A DNA stretch of 64,000 bases from Kineosporia babensis (lineage in GTDB: Bacteria > Actinomycetota > Actinomycetes > Actinomycetales > Kineosporiaceae). Below are positions 38,014 through 46,914 of this stretch, piece after piece (the first letter of the stretch is position 1; each line of letters opens with the position of its first letter). The translations under genes and the position numbers were made by a program. Below the pieces are notes generated by a model. It made no database searches. It worked only from the letters and a program-made list of their open reading frames with translations, and was not told the DNA's origin. The stretch is taken from the NCBI RefSeq assembly GCF_021129305.1, contig NZ_JAJOMB010000003.1:496001-560000 (forward strand), read 5' to 3'.

Positions 38014-41000
38014 TTACAGGGGCATCGGATCCAGGTCGCAGTTGGCCCGCTCGGTCCCGCTCCGCGCCTCACGGACGGCCCGGTGCTCGTACCCGAGCAG
38101 CGCCTCCATCATGGTCAGGGCATGCCGATGACGTTCCTCGGACTCTTCCGTGCGGCCGAGTGTCCGCAGATCCATGGCCAGATTGGACTCACAGGCCAGC
38201 GTGGTCGGGTGGTCGGCCCCGAGCACCGTGCCGAGTCTGCGCCAGGTGTCCTCGTCCTTGGCCAAGGCCGCCGCCGGGTCGCCGGTGGCGAACAGGTCGC
38301 TGCCCAGGTTGGCGGCCGCCACCAGGGACGAGGGATGATCCGGCCCGAGCCGGCTGACCAGTGCCTCGTAGGCGGTGCTGGTCATCGCCAGGGCCTGGGC
38401 GGGGTTGTCGATCAGCCGGTAGGTGATCGCCAGGTTCACCCGGGCCGAAAGCGTGTGCGGATGCTCGGCGCCGAGCCGGCTGGTGTAGCGCTGGACCACA
38501 TCGGCGCCCATCCGCTCCGCCTCGGCCAGGTCGCCCACCTGCCGCAGGTCGATCGCGTAGTTCGACTCGGCGGCGATGGTTTCCGGGTAGAGGTTGCCGT
38601 ACCGGGCCCGCAACTGCCGGCTGACCAGCTCGGAGGTCCCCAGCGCCGCGTCGTGGTAACCCGCCTTGCGCTGGGCCACCGCCAGCAGGCGGCGGGCCAG
38701 CAGGGTGGTCGGATTGATCTCTCCCATGATCGCGACCGTGCGGGTCAGCTCGAACTCGTGCAACCTCACCGCGTCGGTGTAGTCGCCGAGCTCACGCAGA
38801 TCTATCAGCAGGCCGAGCTGGGTACGGATGCTGGCGGGATGGTCCGGGCCGAACAGTTCGGCCCGCAGTTCGTAGGTGGCTCGGTCACGGTCGCGAGCCT
38901 CCAGGAACAGGCCGGAAAGCCGCAGACTCACGCCCAGGTCATGGGCATAGATCAGAGTTTCGCTGTCCCGGTCGCCGTAGCGCTGCAGCGCCCGGTCGTA
39001 CAACTCGCGGGACAGGGTCAGCGCATCGTCGAACCGGCCCGCGACGCGGCGGTCGATCGCGATGTTGCCCAGCACCCCGACTTCTCCGTCCGGGTCCGGC
39101 CGCCCCTCCTCCCGCATGCGCTCGAACACCGCCAGCGAGGTGGCGTTCAGTTCGGCGGCCTCGGTGTAGCGGCCGATCGTGAACATGTAGAACGCCAGCC
39201 ACCGGGCGATCTGCAGGGTCTGCGGGTCGTCCGGGCCATGGGCCTGCCGCCAGGTCTCGTAGGCGACGGTGCCGAACTCCACCGCCGCCTCGTGGTCACC
39301 CCAGCGGTACAAATACTTGACCTCGTTGATGATCAGGTCCCGGACCCAGCTCTCGCCGCAGTTCACCGCTTGCGAGGCCAGAATGTGCGGGTACAGGCTG
39401 CCGTAGGTGCTGTACTCGGCCGGGTTCTCCGGCTCGGTCGGATCGGCGGCGGCCAGGATCCGGTGGGCCGCGTGCCGGGTCTCGGTCCGGTCCTCCTCGC
39501 TCATCCGGGCGATCAGCGCGGCCTGGACCAAGCGGTGCATCTGGATGGCGTTGTTGCGGTGGTCGATCCGGGCCAGCGAGTACCGGCTGATCTCGCGCAC
39601 CGCGTTGCCGAAGTGGATGGCGTTGCGCAGGATGTGGTCCAGCTGCGGGGAGATGCCCTGGCCCCGGGCCCGGGTCAGGAGGGTGCGCGGGATCGGCTCG
39701 GAGGCGAAGAAGGCGCAGACCTGAAGCAGTTGCAGGGCCGCGGGGTTGCGGGCCTCCAGCTGGTCCAGCGAGACGTTCCAGGCCGCGATCACCGGCACCT
39801 GGTAGTCGATCGGGGCCGGCTGGTCGAGCAGCTCCTCCTGCTTCTCGGACAGCAGCCGCAGGTACTCCGCGGCCGGCATCCCGGTCTCGTAGTGCCAGGC
39901 CGCGGCCTGCTCGATCGCCAGCGGCAGGTCGCCCAGTGCCTCGGCCAGCTGGTCGGCCTCGGTGTCGGTGATGTTGGGGCCGCGCCGGCGCAGCAGTTCC
40001 TTGCTCTCGTCCCGGTTGAACACGTTGACCTCGAGCGGCCGGGCCACCTGGGCCCAGCGCGCGTCCCGGGAGGTGATCAGGATGTGCCCCGGGCCGTCCT
40101 TGGGCAGGAACGGCATCACCGACTCCGGGCTCTCGGCGTTGTCGAAGACCAGCAGCCAGTTGCCGTACGGCTCACCCCGCCGCAGCGCCTCCAGCACCGC
40201 CGGCACCGCCGTGTTGGCCTCGTTGTCGATCGTCAGGCCGAGCCGCTGCCCCAGCATGATCAGGCTGTTCTGGATGCCGTTGGTGCGCTCGGAGGAGATC
40301 CACCAGACCACGTCGTACTCGTTCGCGTGCCGGTACAGGTACTCGATCGCCAGCAGCGACTTGCCCACACCGCCCATCCCGTGCAGGGCGTGCGGCAGCA
40401 CCGCGGTCACCCCGGAGTACTGCGGCTGCTGCGTCACGTCCCGGCTGGAGCGCAGGCTGGCGTGCAGATCCGCCAGCAGGTCGTCGCGGCCGGTGAAGAA
40501 CTGGTTGCGCGGTGGGTAGTCGCCGAGCACGCTCCGCGCGGCCGGGCTCGAGGATTGGACAGCCATCAGATCGAGATCCCGCCTAGTCGAAGTGGCACCG
40601 GACGCCACAGCCCTCTGGTTGATCAGTTCGTCGAGTTCGCGCTGCCCGGCGCGGAAGTAGGGCCCGGACAGGGCCATCAGCACCAGGGCGCGCGCAGTCC
40701 GCCACTCCGTCTCGGCCCGCCGCCGGAAGGGGTCTCCCCCGGTGGGCAGCGGGCCGGTGGGCGTGGGCGGGCGATCGAGCACGGTCGTGAAGGTGGTCGA
40801 GCCCGGGCTGGCCTGCGGGCGCTCGCTGACCGCGCGGACCACCCGCTCGATGTCCGCACGCCGGGCCGAGGCCAGCAGTTCCTGCTGCACCCCGTTCTCG
40901 AACCGGAAGGCCACCGCGGGCGAGGAGTTCTCGGCCCGGACCAGCGGGCTGACCAGGACCTCGGCCAGGTTCTGGATGCTCGAGTCGGGCATCAGCCGGG

Positions 41001-41712
41001 CCCGCAGGTCCTGGATCACCGACAGGTTCAGCGGGACCGCGGCCAGGTAGGTGGCCAGCTGGAAGGTCTGCGGGGAGACCGCGGCCCGGAACTCGTTCAC
41101 CGTCGTCTTCGGATCGGGCTGCGCAACCGCCGGTTCCGGTTCCCCCGGATCCTCGCTCAACAGCAACGCGGCCGCGGCCAGGCCGTTCTCGTCGGGTTCC
41201 GGACGGGCGGCGGCGGTGAGGATCTGCGTCATCGAGCGCAGGCCTCGCTCGGAGTTCTCCAGCACCGGTACCGGCAGCGCCGCCTCGTCGGCCCCCGGGG
41301 CCGAGTCCAGCCACTGCCACTGGGCGTTCGTCCTCGCCCCGGCCGGGATCTGCAGGATCACCGGCTCGGGATCGATCCCGGTCAGGTACCAGCGGGTCTG
41401 TGAGAGCACGTGCAGGATCACCACGGGACGGGTGCGGGCCAGCGCACCGAGCCGCCGGGCGGTCGAGGCGGTCCGCCAGGCCGGGCAGGCCCCGTCGCTG
41501 ACCAGTACCACCGGCCCGGTGCCAGGGGGCACGTCGGCCCAGGCCGCGTTCTCCATCTCGACCGGCTGCACGGTCAGTGTGCCCAGCCCGAGGGTCTCCA
41601 GCGTGTCGGTCAGCTCGGCCAGGACCCCGGCCCAGACCTGCATGGTCGGATGGGTGTCCAGCAGCAGGAGCACCCGGCCGGCGGGTGCGCTGGGTTCGGT
41701 GGTCGGCTTCAA
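38014..41712 (-). CDS. FxsT-type NB-ARC/TPR ATPase with degenerate vWA-like N-terminus
   Basis: A TTG at 41712 starts the frame four bases after the VMAP stop. Residues 10-130 (VLLLLDTHPTMQVWAGVLAE, VVLVSDGACPAWRTAS) resemble SAV_2336-type domains, with the metal site reduced to Asp-x-x-Pro-Thr. The NTPase has Walker A GMGGVGKS (445-452), Walker B LLVFDNAES (520-528), sensor HILITSRDA and DLPLAIEQAA. From about 770 to 1210 tetratricopeptide repeats recur (FGPDHPASIRTQLGLLIDLR, LGAEHPHTLSARVNLAITYR, LGPDHPSSLVAAANLGSDLF). This is the family linked with FxSxx-COOH peptides. It likely acts as a STAND switch that senses something with its TPRs and oligomerises. Confidence 0.85.
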   Translation of the reverse strand: MKPTTEPSAPAGRVLLLLDTHPTMQVWAGVLAELTDTLETLGLGTLTVQPVEMENAAWADVPPGTGPVVLVSDGACPAWRTASTARRLGALARTRPVVILHVLSQTRWYLTGIDPEPVILQIPAGARTNAQWQWLDSAPGADEAALPVPVLENSERGLRSMTQILTAAARPEPDENGLAAAALLLSEDPGEPEPAVAQPDPKTTVNEFRAAVSPQTFQLATYLAAVPLNLSVIQDLRARLMPDSSIQNLAEVLVSPLVRAENSSPAVAFRFENGVQQELLASARRADIERVVRAVSERPQASPGSTTFTTVLDRPPTPTGPLPTGGDPFRRRAETEWRTARALVLMALSGPYFRAGQRELDELINQRAVASGATSTRRDLDLMAVQSSSPAARSVLGDYPPRNQFFTGRDDLLADLHASLRSSRDVTQQPQYSGVTAVLPHALHGMGGVGKSLLAIEYLYRHANEYDVVWWISSERTNGIQNSLIMLGQRLGLTIDNEANTAVPAVLEALRRGEPYGNWLLVFDNAESPESVMPFLPKDGPGHILITSRDARWAQVARPLEVNVFNRDESKELLRRRGPNITDTEADQLAEALGDLPLAIEQAAAWHYETGMPAAEYLRLLSEKQEELLDQPAPIDYQVPVIAAWNVSLDQLEARNPAALQLLQVCAFFASEPIPRTLLTRARGQGISPQLDHILRNAIHFGNAVREISRYSLARIDHRNNAIQMHRLVQAALIARMSEEDRTETRHAAHRILAAADPTEPENPAEYSTYGSLYPHILASQAVNCGESWVRDLIINEVKYLYRWGDHEAAVEFGTVAYETWRQAHGPDDPQTLQIARWLAFYMFTIGRYTEAAELNATSLAVFERMREEGRPDPDGEVGVLGNIAIDRRVAGRFDDALTLSRELYDRALQRYGDRDSETLIYAHDLGVSLRLSGLFLEARDRDRATYELRAELFGPDHPASIRTQLGLLIDLRELGDYTDAVRLHEFELTRTVAIMGEINPTTLLARRLLAVAQRKAGYHDAALGTSELVSRQLRARYGNLYPETIAAESNYAIDLRQVGDLAEAERMGADVVQRYTSRLGAEHPHTLSARVNLAITYRLIDNPAQALAMTSTAYEALVSRLGPDHPSSLVAAANLGSDLFATGDPAAALAKDEDTWRRLGTVLGADHPTTLACESNLAMDLRTLGRTEESEERHRHALTMMEALLGYEHRAVREARSGTERANCDLDPMPL

Positions 41713-41715
41713 AGC

Positions 41716-43344
41716 TCAGACGCTCCCGGTCCGGGTCTCGTGCGCGGCCCGGTGCGCGTTGTCCCACAGCAGACTCAGCTGCCGGGCCGGATGACGGTCT
41801 TGCTCCTGTGCCTGCAGCCCGGCCACCTGACGGCGCACCAGCGCGACCGCCTGCGGGGTCTGCAACGGCGTCTGCAGCACCTTCGACATCACGCTGCGGA
41901 TCTCGCTGTCGAGCGCCGCACCGCGATGCCACAGGATCAGCGGCACCCCGGCCCGCAGGGCGACCATCAGCTCCTGGCTGCCCGGGCCCGAACGCGGCGG
42001 ACCGCTCAGCACCACCCCGACACACTCCTCCGCCACCAGTTCGGCCTCCAGCAGCCGGATGTGGTCGGCCCGGTCCGGATCGGCGGCCCAGTGCACCTGG
42101 CCCTGCCGGGCCTGCAGCCGTTCCCACTTGCGCTGCCAGACCCGGTGCCAGGTGGTGCGCCGCAAGCGCTCGAAACTGCGCAGTACCACCGTGTGATAGA
42201 GCGCGAGGTTGGTCGCCGGCGGGTTCGCCAGGTCTTTCGGCCACCACTCCACCGGCTCGTTGATCAGGCTCAGCGGCAGCACGAACTCGATGGTCAGATC
42301 GGCCGAACCGCGCGCCCAGGTCTCCTCCGCCTGCATGATCACCGCGTCCACGGCGGTGCTCAGCTCGTCCCGGCGCACCTGCACGTCCGGGCCGGAGACC
42401 GGGGCGGCCCCCTCCTCGTCCCAGCGCTGGAACGAGTGCAGGGTGAACAGGTCGGCGTCCTGCGGGTCGGGACTGACCACCAGGGTCAGCACCACCACCC
42501 TGGCGGTCGGCAGGGCCTGCGCGCCGTGCCGGGCCCGCAGCCGCTCCAGCTGATCGGTGCACCCCCAGGCCCGCGAGAGCTCCCGGGTGAGCAGCCGGAC
42601 CTGGCGATTGGTGCTCTCGTCCAGCCGTTCGCGCAGGATCTCCAGGAACACCATCCAGGGCGGGACCGGGGCGGCCGGGCCGTTCTGCCCGACCAGGTGC
42701 ACGAATACCGCCCACGAGCCGTTGCAGTACCCGGGCAGGACCCCGAGCCGGCCGTCGGTCACCGCGAACACCACCGGCTGCACGTGGTTCAGCGGGATCC
42801 GGGCCAGCGCGACCTCCAGCCGGTCCCACAGGACGGCCAGGTCCGGCTCGACGGTCAGCACCTGGATCTGCTCGATCAGCCGGCGGGCCTCCTGGCCGGC
42901 CGGGTCGTTACCGGCCAGCATCTCCAGGCACAGTCCCAGGTCGGCCAGGCCACCGGTGCGCGCGGAGCAGCGCATCACCACCTCGGCGAAGAACGGCCGG
43001 GGCCGGTCGTGATCGCGCAGGCCGAGACCGGGCAGCGCCTGCTCCAGGTACTCGCGCAGCAGGTCCCGGTCGCCGGGCGACTTCAGCGGCGGAGTCCGGT
43101 CCAGCGCGTCCACCAGCAGCAGGCCCAGCCTTTTCAGGCGGTCCTGCGCCGCGCGGGCGCCACCCTGGCCACCGGCATCGGGAGTACCGATCAGGGTCAG
43201 GTCAGGCCCGCCGACGCCGCCACCGGCGCTGCCGGTGGCCAGACCCGGCGGGCGGACCACGACCGGGACGTCGTCCGGGACGGCGACGCCGTTGGACAGG
43301 ATCTGCGGAGGATGGTCGACCCCGGAACCACCGTTCTCGGTCAT
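41716..43344 (-). CDS. VMAP-type protein with N-terminal EAD2-like domain
   Basis: ATG at 43344 follows GGTGGTGAGGCC; 542 residues. After a Gly/Pro-rich start, residues 70-160 (RLGLLLVDALDRTPPLKSP, GDRDLL, RPFFAEVVMRCSARTGGLAD) align by eye with the EAD2-like C-termini of the caspase and TIR proteins. The C-terminal 400 residues (LTIEFVLPLSLINEPVEWWP, YHTVVLRSFERLRRTTWHRV) have the order of the vWA-MoxR-associated protein C-terminal domain. It would bridge the ATPase to the effectors. It is transcribed with the FxsT gene. Confidence 0.8.
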   Translation of the reverse strand: MTENGGSGVDHPPQILSNGVAVPDDVPVVVRPPGLATGSAGGGVGGPDLTLIGTPDAGGQGGARAAQDRLKRLGLLLVDALDRTPPLKSPGDRDLLREYLEQALPGLGLRDHDRPRPFFAEVVMRCSARTGGLADLGLCLEMLAGNDPAGQEARRLIEQIQVLTVEPDLAVLWDRLEVALARIPLNHVQPVVFAVTDGRLGVLPGYCNGSWAVFVHLVGQNGPAAPVPPWMVFLEILRERLDESTNRQVRLLTRELSRAWGCTDQLERLRARHGAQALPTARVVVLTLVVSPDPQDADLFTLHSFQRWDEEGAAPVSGPDVQVRRDELSTAVDAVIMQAEETWARGSADLTIEFVLPLSLINEPVEWWPKDLANPPATNLALYHTVVLRSFERLRRTTWHRVWQRKWERLQARQGQVHWAADPDRADHIRLLEAELVAEECVGVVLSGPPRSGPGSQELMVALRAGVPLILWHRGAALDSEIRSVMSKVLQTPLQTPQAVALVRRQVAGLQAQEQDRHPARQLSLLWDNAHRAAHETRTGSV

Positions 43345-43778
43345 GGCCTCACCACCGCCCGCCTACAGTTGCGCCCGACTGGCACGAACACCTCAGCACT
43401 CACGCTCCCCCGGGCGATGCTTTCTCCTGAGAAAGAACACTAGTGGAGGCAGACGCGGATGATCGCACCGACGGAACGACCTCAGGAGTTTATCGTGCCG
43501 TCGGCGGTCTCGACTCTGACTTTTGTTCAGTAGTACACCACCCGCCCTCAATGCCACTGAAAAAACCCACCCAAGGACGTCGGACGTCCCCAATTCGCTT
43601 TCTCCTCAGCAGATTTCGCCGAAGCCGCTGGGCGAAAACCTGGACCGCCGGCGTCCAGGATAATCCCACGACCACGATACGGACCGGTAAGACGACCGAC
43701 AACGATGTCCGCATTTCCGGTCCCGGCACAAAACATTGATCAGGACAAAAAATATGTCCAGATCGACAACGATCGGCA
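43345..43778. other. Gene-free region with several inverted repeats
   Basis: No credible gene is seen on either strand. Inverted repeats: CTTTCTC-2-GAGAAAG at 43420-43435 (near the VMAP promoter), TTTCGCC-10-GGCGAAA near 43614-43637, and CCTGGAC-7-GTCCAGG at 43639-43659. The decamer GCTTTCTCCT occurs at both 43419 and about 43598. It should contain the VMAP promoter and the terminator of the XRE gene; operators or a small RNA are possible. Confidence 0.5.
43420..43435. promoter_or_regulatory. Palindrome upstream of the VMAP gene
   Basis: CTTTCTC-CT-GAGAAAG is a perfect 7-bp dyad 76 bases upstream of the VMAP start. It is a candidate operator for the XRE regulator encoded beside it. Confidence 0.4.
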
Positions 43779-45014
43779 TCAACCCGCCCGGCGCCACTCC
43801 TGCATCAGCCGGGGCATCAGGCTCTGCACTTCCGGACGGACCCGGAATCGGGACAACGAGCCACTGAGCCGCCGCAGATCGTGGCGCAGCGTCTGGGAAT
43901 CCACGAAGCGGGCGTCCTCCAGCGCGCTCTCCCCCAGCCGGCAGGCCACCTCCACCTCACCCACCGCGGCCTGGACCAGGGCCAGCCGGGCCGTGGCCCG
44001 GGCCCGGGCGCGCCGCGACGAAGCCGGCACCAGACTCAGATGCCGCTCCAGCCCCGCCACCGCCGCCTCCGGCCGCCCCAGGTCGTACAGGGCCCAGCCC
44101 TGCACCAGGTCTTTCGGATCGGCGACCGAGGACATGCCCAGCCGGATCGGCGCCGGCACCGTCGACCGCGGCGGCATCTGCTCGGCGACCGCCTCGGCCG
44201 CATCCAGCGCCCGGGCGAAATCCCCGCTTCGCATCAGCAAGGCGTGCCCCTGCGCCTGACGCTGGTGTGCGAGCAGTCGCACCCGCTGCGCCCCCGGCGA
44301 GTCCCCTCGTACCGCGCTCAGGGCTCGCCGGGTCAGCTCCACCGTGGCCGCCCCGTCCTCCTGATACATCGCCGCATTGGCCCGGCGCACGTATACATAC
44401 GCGGCCATGTCCTGATCACCGGCCTGGACCGCCGCGTCCACCGCGGTGTTGGTCCAGGCCGTCATGGCCTGCTGGTCGCCGCTCTCCTGGTACATCCAGC
44501 CGATGAACTCGGCGTACCGCGAATACAGCAGCAACAGCCGGGACCGGGCGGCCGCGGACGCCTCCGAAGCCAACGCGGACAACGTCCGTGCCTGTAGTTC
44601 CAGGGTCGGCAGAAGCATTCCGGGCGGCTGGTTCTGCGACATCGCCCGTAGGTGCCCCAGCAGATCGGTGAGCCCGGCGGTGGTCGAGCCTGCACCGGCC
44701 ACCGCCGCAGTGATCGGCGGGGCGACCGGCGCGGTGGGTTTGCACGAGGGGGCCGCCAGGATGGTGACCGCCCCCGCGATCAGCACACCCCGGCGAGCGA
44801 CCCCGCTGGCTTCCAGAACCCCGGCCAGCTCCCCGTTCGCGCCCAGCGCCGCGTCGCACCGGCGGGCCAGGTCACTCCCTGCGACCTGGGCCCCCGACTC
44901 GATCTTGCTCAGATATCCCTTGCTGTAGTGCAGTTGCCCGGCCAGGGCCGAGAGCGTCATCCCCGCCGCGATCCGGCGGCGCCGCAACTCGGCCCCGAAG
45001 GCGACCTCAGACAT
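43779..45014 (-). CDS. XRE-family regulator with TPR-like C-terminus, 411 aa
   Basis: ATG at 45014 overlaps the small upstream gene by eight bases. Residues 5-65 are an XRE helix-turn-helix (FGAELRRRRIAAGMTLSALA, YSKGYLSKIESGAQ). The rest is helical and TPR-like (MTAWTNTAVDAAVQAGDQDM, AAYVYVRRANAAMYQEDGAA). Such actinobacterial regulators often bind a peptide or protein ligand via the TPRs. Located between the VMAP and TIR genes, it is the natural candidate to regulate them and perhaps sense the FxsA-like peptide; that is inference. Confidence 0.8.
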   Translation of the reverse strand: MSEVAFGAELRRRRIAAGMTLSALAGQLHYSKGYLSKIESGAQVAGSDLARRCDAALGANGELAGVLEASGVARRGVLIAGAVTILAAPSCKPTAPVAPPITAAVAGAGSTTAGLTDLLGHLRAMSQNQPPGMLLPTLELQARTLSALASEASAAARSRLLLLYSRYAEFIGWMYQESGDQQAMTAWTNTAVDAAVQAGDQDMAAYVYVRRANAAMYQEDGAATVELTRRALSAVRGDSPGAQRVRLLAHQRQAQGHALLMRSGDFARALDAAEAVAEQMPPRSTVPAPIRLGMSSVADPKDLVQGWALYDLGRPEAAVAGLERHLSLVPASSRRARARATARLALVQAAVGEVEVACRLGESALEDARFVDSQTLRHDLRRLSGSLSRFRVRPEVQSLMPRLMQEWRRAG

Positions 45015-45150
45015 GAGTGCCGGCCTCGATCAGCCCGGCGCCGCTGAACGACGGGTCGGTCCCGAACAGCACCGCGCCGACCAGGAAACCCAGGAACAAG
45101 CTGACCGCGGTCAGTCTGACCAGTGCGCTCACGGTGGTGAAGATCTGCAT
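45007..45150 (-). CDS. Single-pass membrane microprotein upstream of the XRE gene, 47 aa
   Basis: ATG at 45150 follows GGGGGAACGTC. One membrane segment (LTAVSLFLGFLVGAVLFG) precedes a short Ser/Gly-rich tail. Its stop overlaps the XRE start by eight bases, so translation is coupled. It may be a membrane partner of the regulator. Confidence 0.6.
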   Translation of the reverse strand: MQIFTTVSALVRLTAVSLFLGFLVGAVLFGTDPSFSGAGLIEAGTHV

Positions 45151-45333
45151 GACGTTCCCCCTGTGAAGACGGCCGAACTGTGAAGATGGTCAAGAAGGCC
45201 TCTCCAGAGTCCGTCCGCACCGGCGCCACGGGAAGGTGTTTCCTGTTTCCTCTTCATGAAGCCGGCGGGCAATCGGCAATACCCCCTCTACTCTTCATCC
45301 CAGGGGGCTGCCGTTGACAGGGGGTCGATCTGC

Positions 45334-46182
45334 TTGGGCACTGCACCGGAGATCTTCATCAGCTACCGCAACGTCTCGCTGGGCTGGGCGGTCACGCTCG
45401 ACCAGGCGCTGCGCGCGGCCTACGGCGACGAGCGGGTGTTCCGCGCCGGCCGCAGCATCCCACCCGGCGATCTCTACGAGGAAGTCATCCTGCGGGCCGC
45501 GGCCGGATGCCGCCTGATGCTGTGCATCGTGGGCCCGACCTGGCTGGCGGCCGGCCCGGACGGCGTGCGTCTGGTCGACCGGGAGCAGGACTTCGTCCGC
45601 CGCGAGATCGGCGCCGCGCTCGGCAGCGGCGCCCACATCGTGCCGGTGCTGGTGGAGAACGCGCCCCGGATGAGCGGGAGTCAACTGCCGGACGACATCG
45701 CCCGGTTCGGCGCCCTGCAGTCCGAGCAACTGCGCGGGCAGGCCGTGGACGACGACCTGAAGCGCATCCTGGAGCATCTGGCCACGATCATCACCCCGCT
45801 CGGCGCGGCCGCCCACCCCGGTCCCCCGCCCGACGCGGTACCGCGCACCAGCGGGTTCACCCCGTTCGAGGACGGCGCGCCCTACGTCTCGCCGGGCAAG
45901 GAGCTGGCCCCGCGCGAGCTGGCCGAGCTGGTCGAGAACCTCCTGCGGATACCGGAGTTCGCCGGCCCGGGCTTCCGTGACGAGCTGACCGCGATGCTGG
46001 ATCCCGGCATCACCGGCACCCTGCGCCGTTCCAGCCGGCCGCGCTCGGAGGCGCTGAACCTGGTCACCACCTGCGCGCGTTTCGCCGGTGGCCTGCTCGC
46101 CCTGCTGCACGCGCTGCAGGTGTGCGCCGGCGACCTGCCCGAGGTACGCCGATTCCACGCCTCGGTAGCCTCAGTGCTCTGA
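45334..46182 (+). CDS. TIR-domain protein with C-terminal EAD2-like domain
   Basis: I place the start at TTG 45334, which has AGGGGG nine bases upstream; an upstream ATG at 45256 is in frame but its codons look non-coding. The 282-residue protein begins with a TIR_2-type domain (residues 6-155: EIFISYRNVSLGWAV, FRAGRSIPPGDLYEEVILRA, CRLMLCIVGPTWLAAG). Residues 190-277 (ELAELVENLLRIPEF, RDELTAML, RPRSEALNLVTTCARFAGGL) match the caspase protein's C-terminus block by block. TIR domains of this kind can cleave NAD. It should be a second effector recruited by the same adaptor. Confidence 0.83.
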   Translation: MGTAPEIFISYRNVSLGWAVTLDQALRAAYGDERVFRAGRSIPPGDLYEEVILRAAAGCRLMLCIVGPTWLAAGPDGVRLVDREQDFVRREIGAALGSGAHIVPVLVENAPRMSGSQLPDDIARFGALQSEQLRGQAVDDDLKRILEHLATIITPLGAAAHPGPPPDAVPRTSGFTPFEDGAPYVSPGKELAPRELAELVENLLRIPEFAGPGFRDELTAMLDPGITGTLRRSSRPRSEALNLVTTCARFAGGLLALLHALQVCAGDLPEVRRFHASVASVL

Positions 46183-46185
46183 GGC
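46168..46185. terminator. Hairpin over the convergent stops of the TIR and permease genes
   Basis: GCCTCAG-TGCT-CTGAGGC is a perfect 7-bp stem that includes both stop codons of genes that overlap tail to tail by 12 bases. Probably a bidirectional terminator. Confidence 0.5.
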
Positions 46186-46914
46186 CCAGGGCACCAGCAG
46201 CCGCTCGGCCAGCTGCACCGCGTAGAACAGCACGATGCTGAGCAGGCTGAGCAGCACCATCGCGGCGAAGGCGAGGGCCGTGTCGGAGCTGGCCCCGGAC
46301 TGCACGATGATGAACCCGAGACCGGCGTCCGCCCCGACGAACTCGGCGATCACGGCGCCGATCACCGCCAGCGAGATCGCCGTCTTCAGGCCGACGAACA
46401 CCTGGGGCAGGGCCTGCGGCAGCCGGAAGGCCCAGAACGTCTTCAGCCGGCCGGCGTCCAGCGAGCGGGCCAGCTCGACGATCTCGGCCGGGGTCGACTT
46501 CAGCCCGGCCGTGGTGGCCAGCACGATCGGGAAGAAGCACAGCAGCAGCACCATGACGATCTTGGGCCCGGCCCCGAAGCCCATCCAGACCACCAGGATC
46601 GGCGCGATCGCCACCTTGGGCAGCGAGTTCACCGTGATCAGCAGCGGGTAGACCATCTGCTCGAAGATCCGGGAGCCGGCCAGCAGGACGGCGAAGGGCA
46701 CTCCCAGGACGATCGCCAGAGCGAAGCCGCGGATCGTCTCCCAGGCGGTGGTCCAGGTGTGTTCCAGCAGCACCGCCCAGCGTTCGGCCAGGGTGTTCAG
46801 GACCTGCGGCGGGGTGGGCACCAGGTAGTCCTCGATCTCGAGAACGATGACCGCCAGCCACCATCCGGCGATCGTCAGGGCCACTCCGAGCAGCGGCAGG
46901 AAGACACGTCTCAT
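46171..46914 (-). CDS. ABC transporter permease (SsuC/TauC/ThiX-like)
   Basis: ATG at 46914 overlaps the ATPase stop as ATGA. The 247-residue protein has six hydrophobic segments and the coupling loop ATTAGLKSTPAEIVELARSL followed by AFRLPQALPQVFVGLKTAI, as in permeases of the nitrate/sulfonate/thiamine-precursor class. It works with the two upstream genes. Substrate unknown. Confidence 0.88.
   Translation of the reverse strand: MRRVFLPLLGVALTIAGWWLAVIVLEIEDYLVPTPPQVLNTLAERWAVLLEHTWTTAWETIRGFALAIVLGVPFAVLLAGSRIFEQMVYPLLITVNSLPKVAIAPILVVWMGFGAGPKIVMVLLLCFFPIVLATTAGLKSTPAEIVELARSLDAGRLKTFWAFRLPQALPQVFVGLKTAISLAVIGAVIAEFVGADAGLGFIIVQSGASSDTALAFAAMVLLSLLSIVLFYAVQLAERLLVPWASEH

Noticed and set aside
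38083-41403. Very long open frame on the plus strand opposite the FxsT gene
   Set aside because: It mirrors the GC-rich codons of the real gene, has Arg/Gln/Val-rich sequence without any domain, and the minus strand shows NB-ARC and TPR motifs.
43490-43739. Small frames in the gap between VMAP and XRE genes
   Set aside because: No ribosome-binding site or coding character on either strand.
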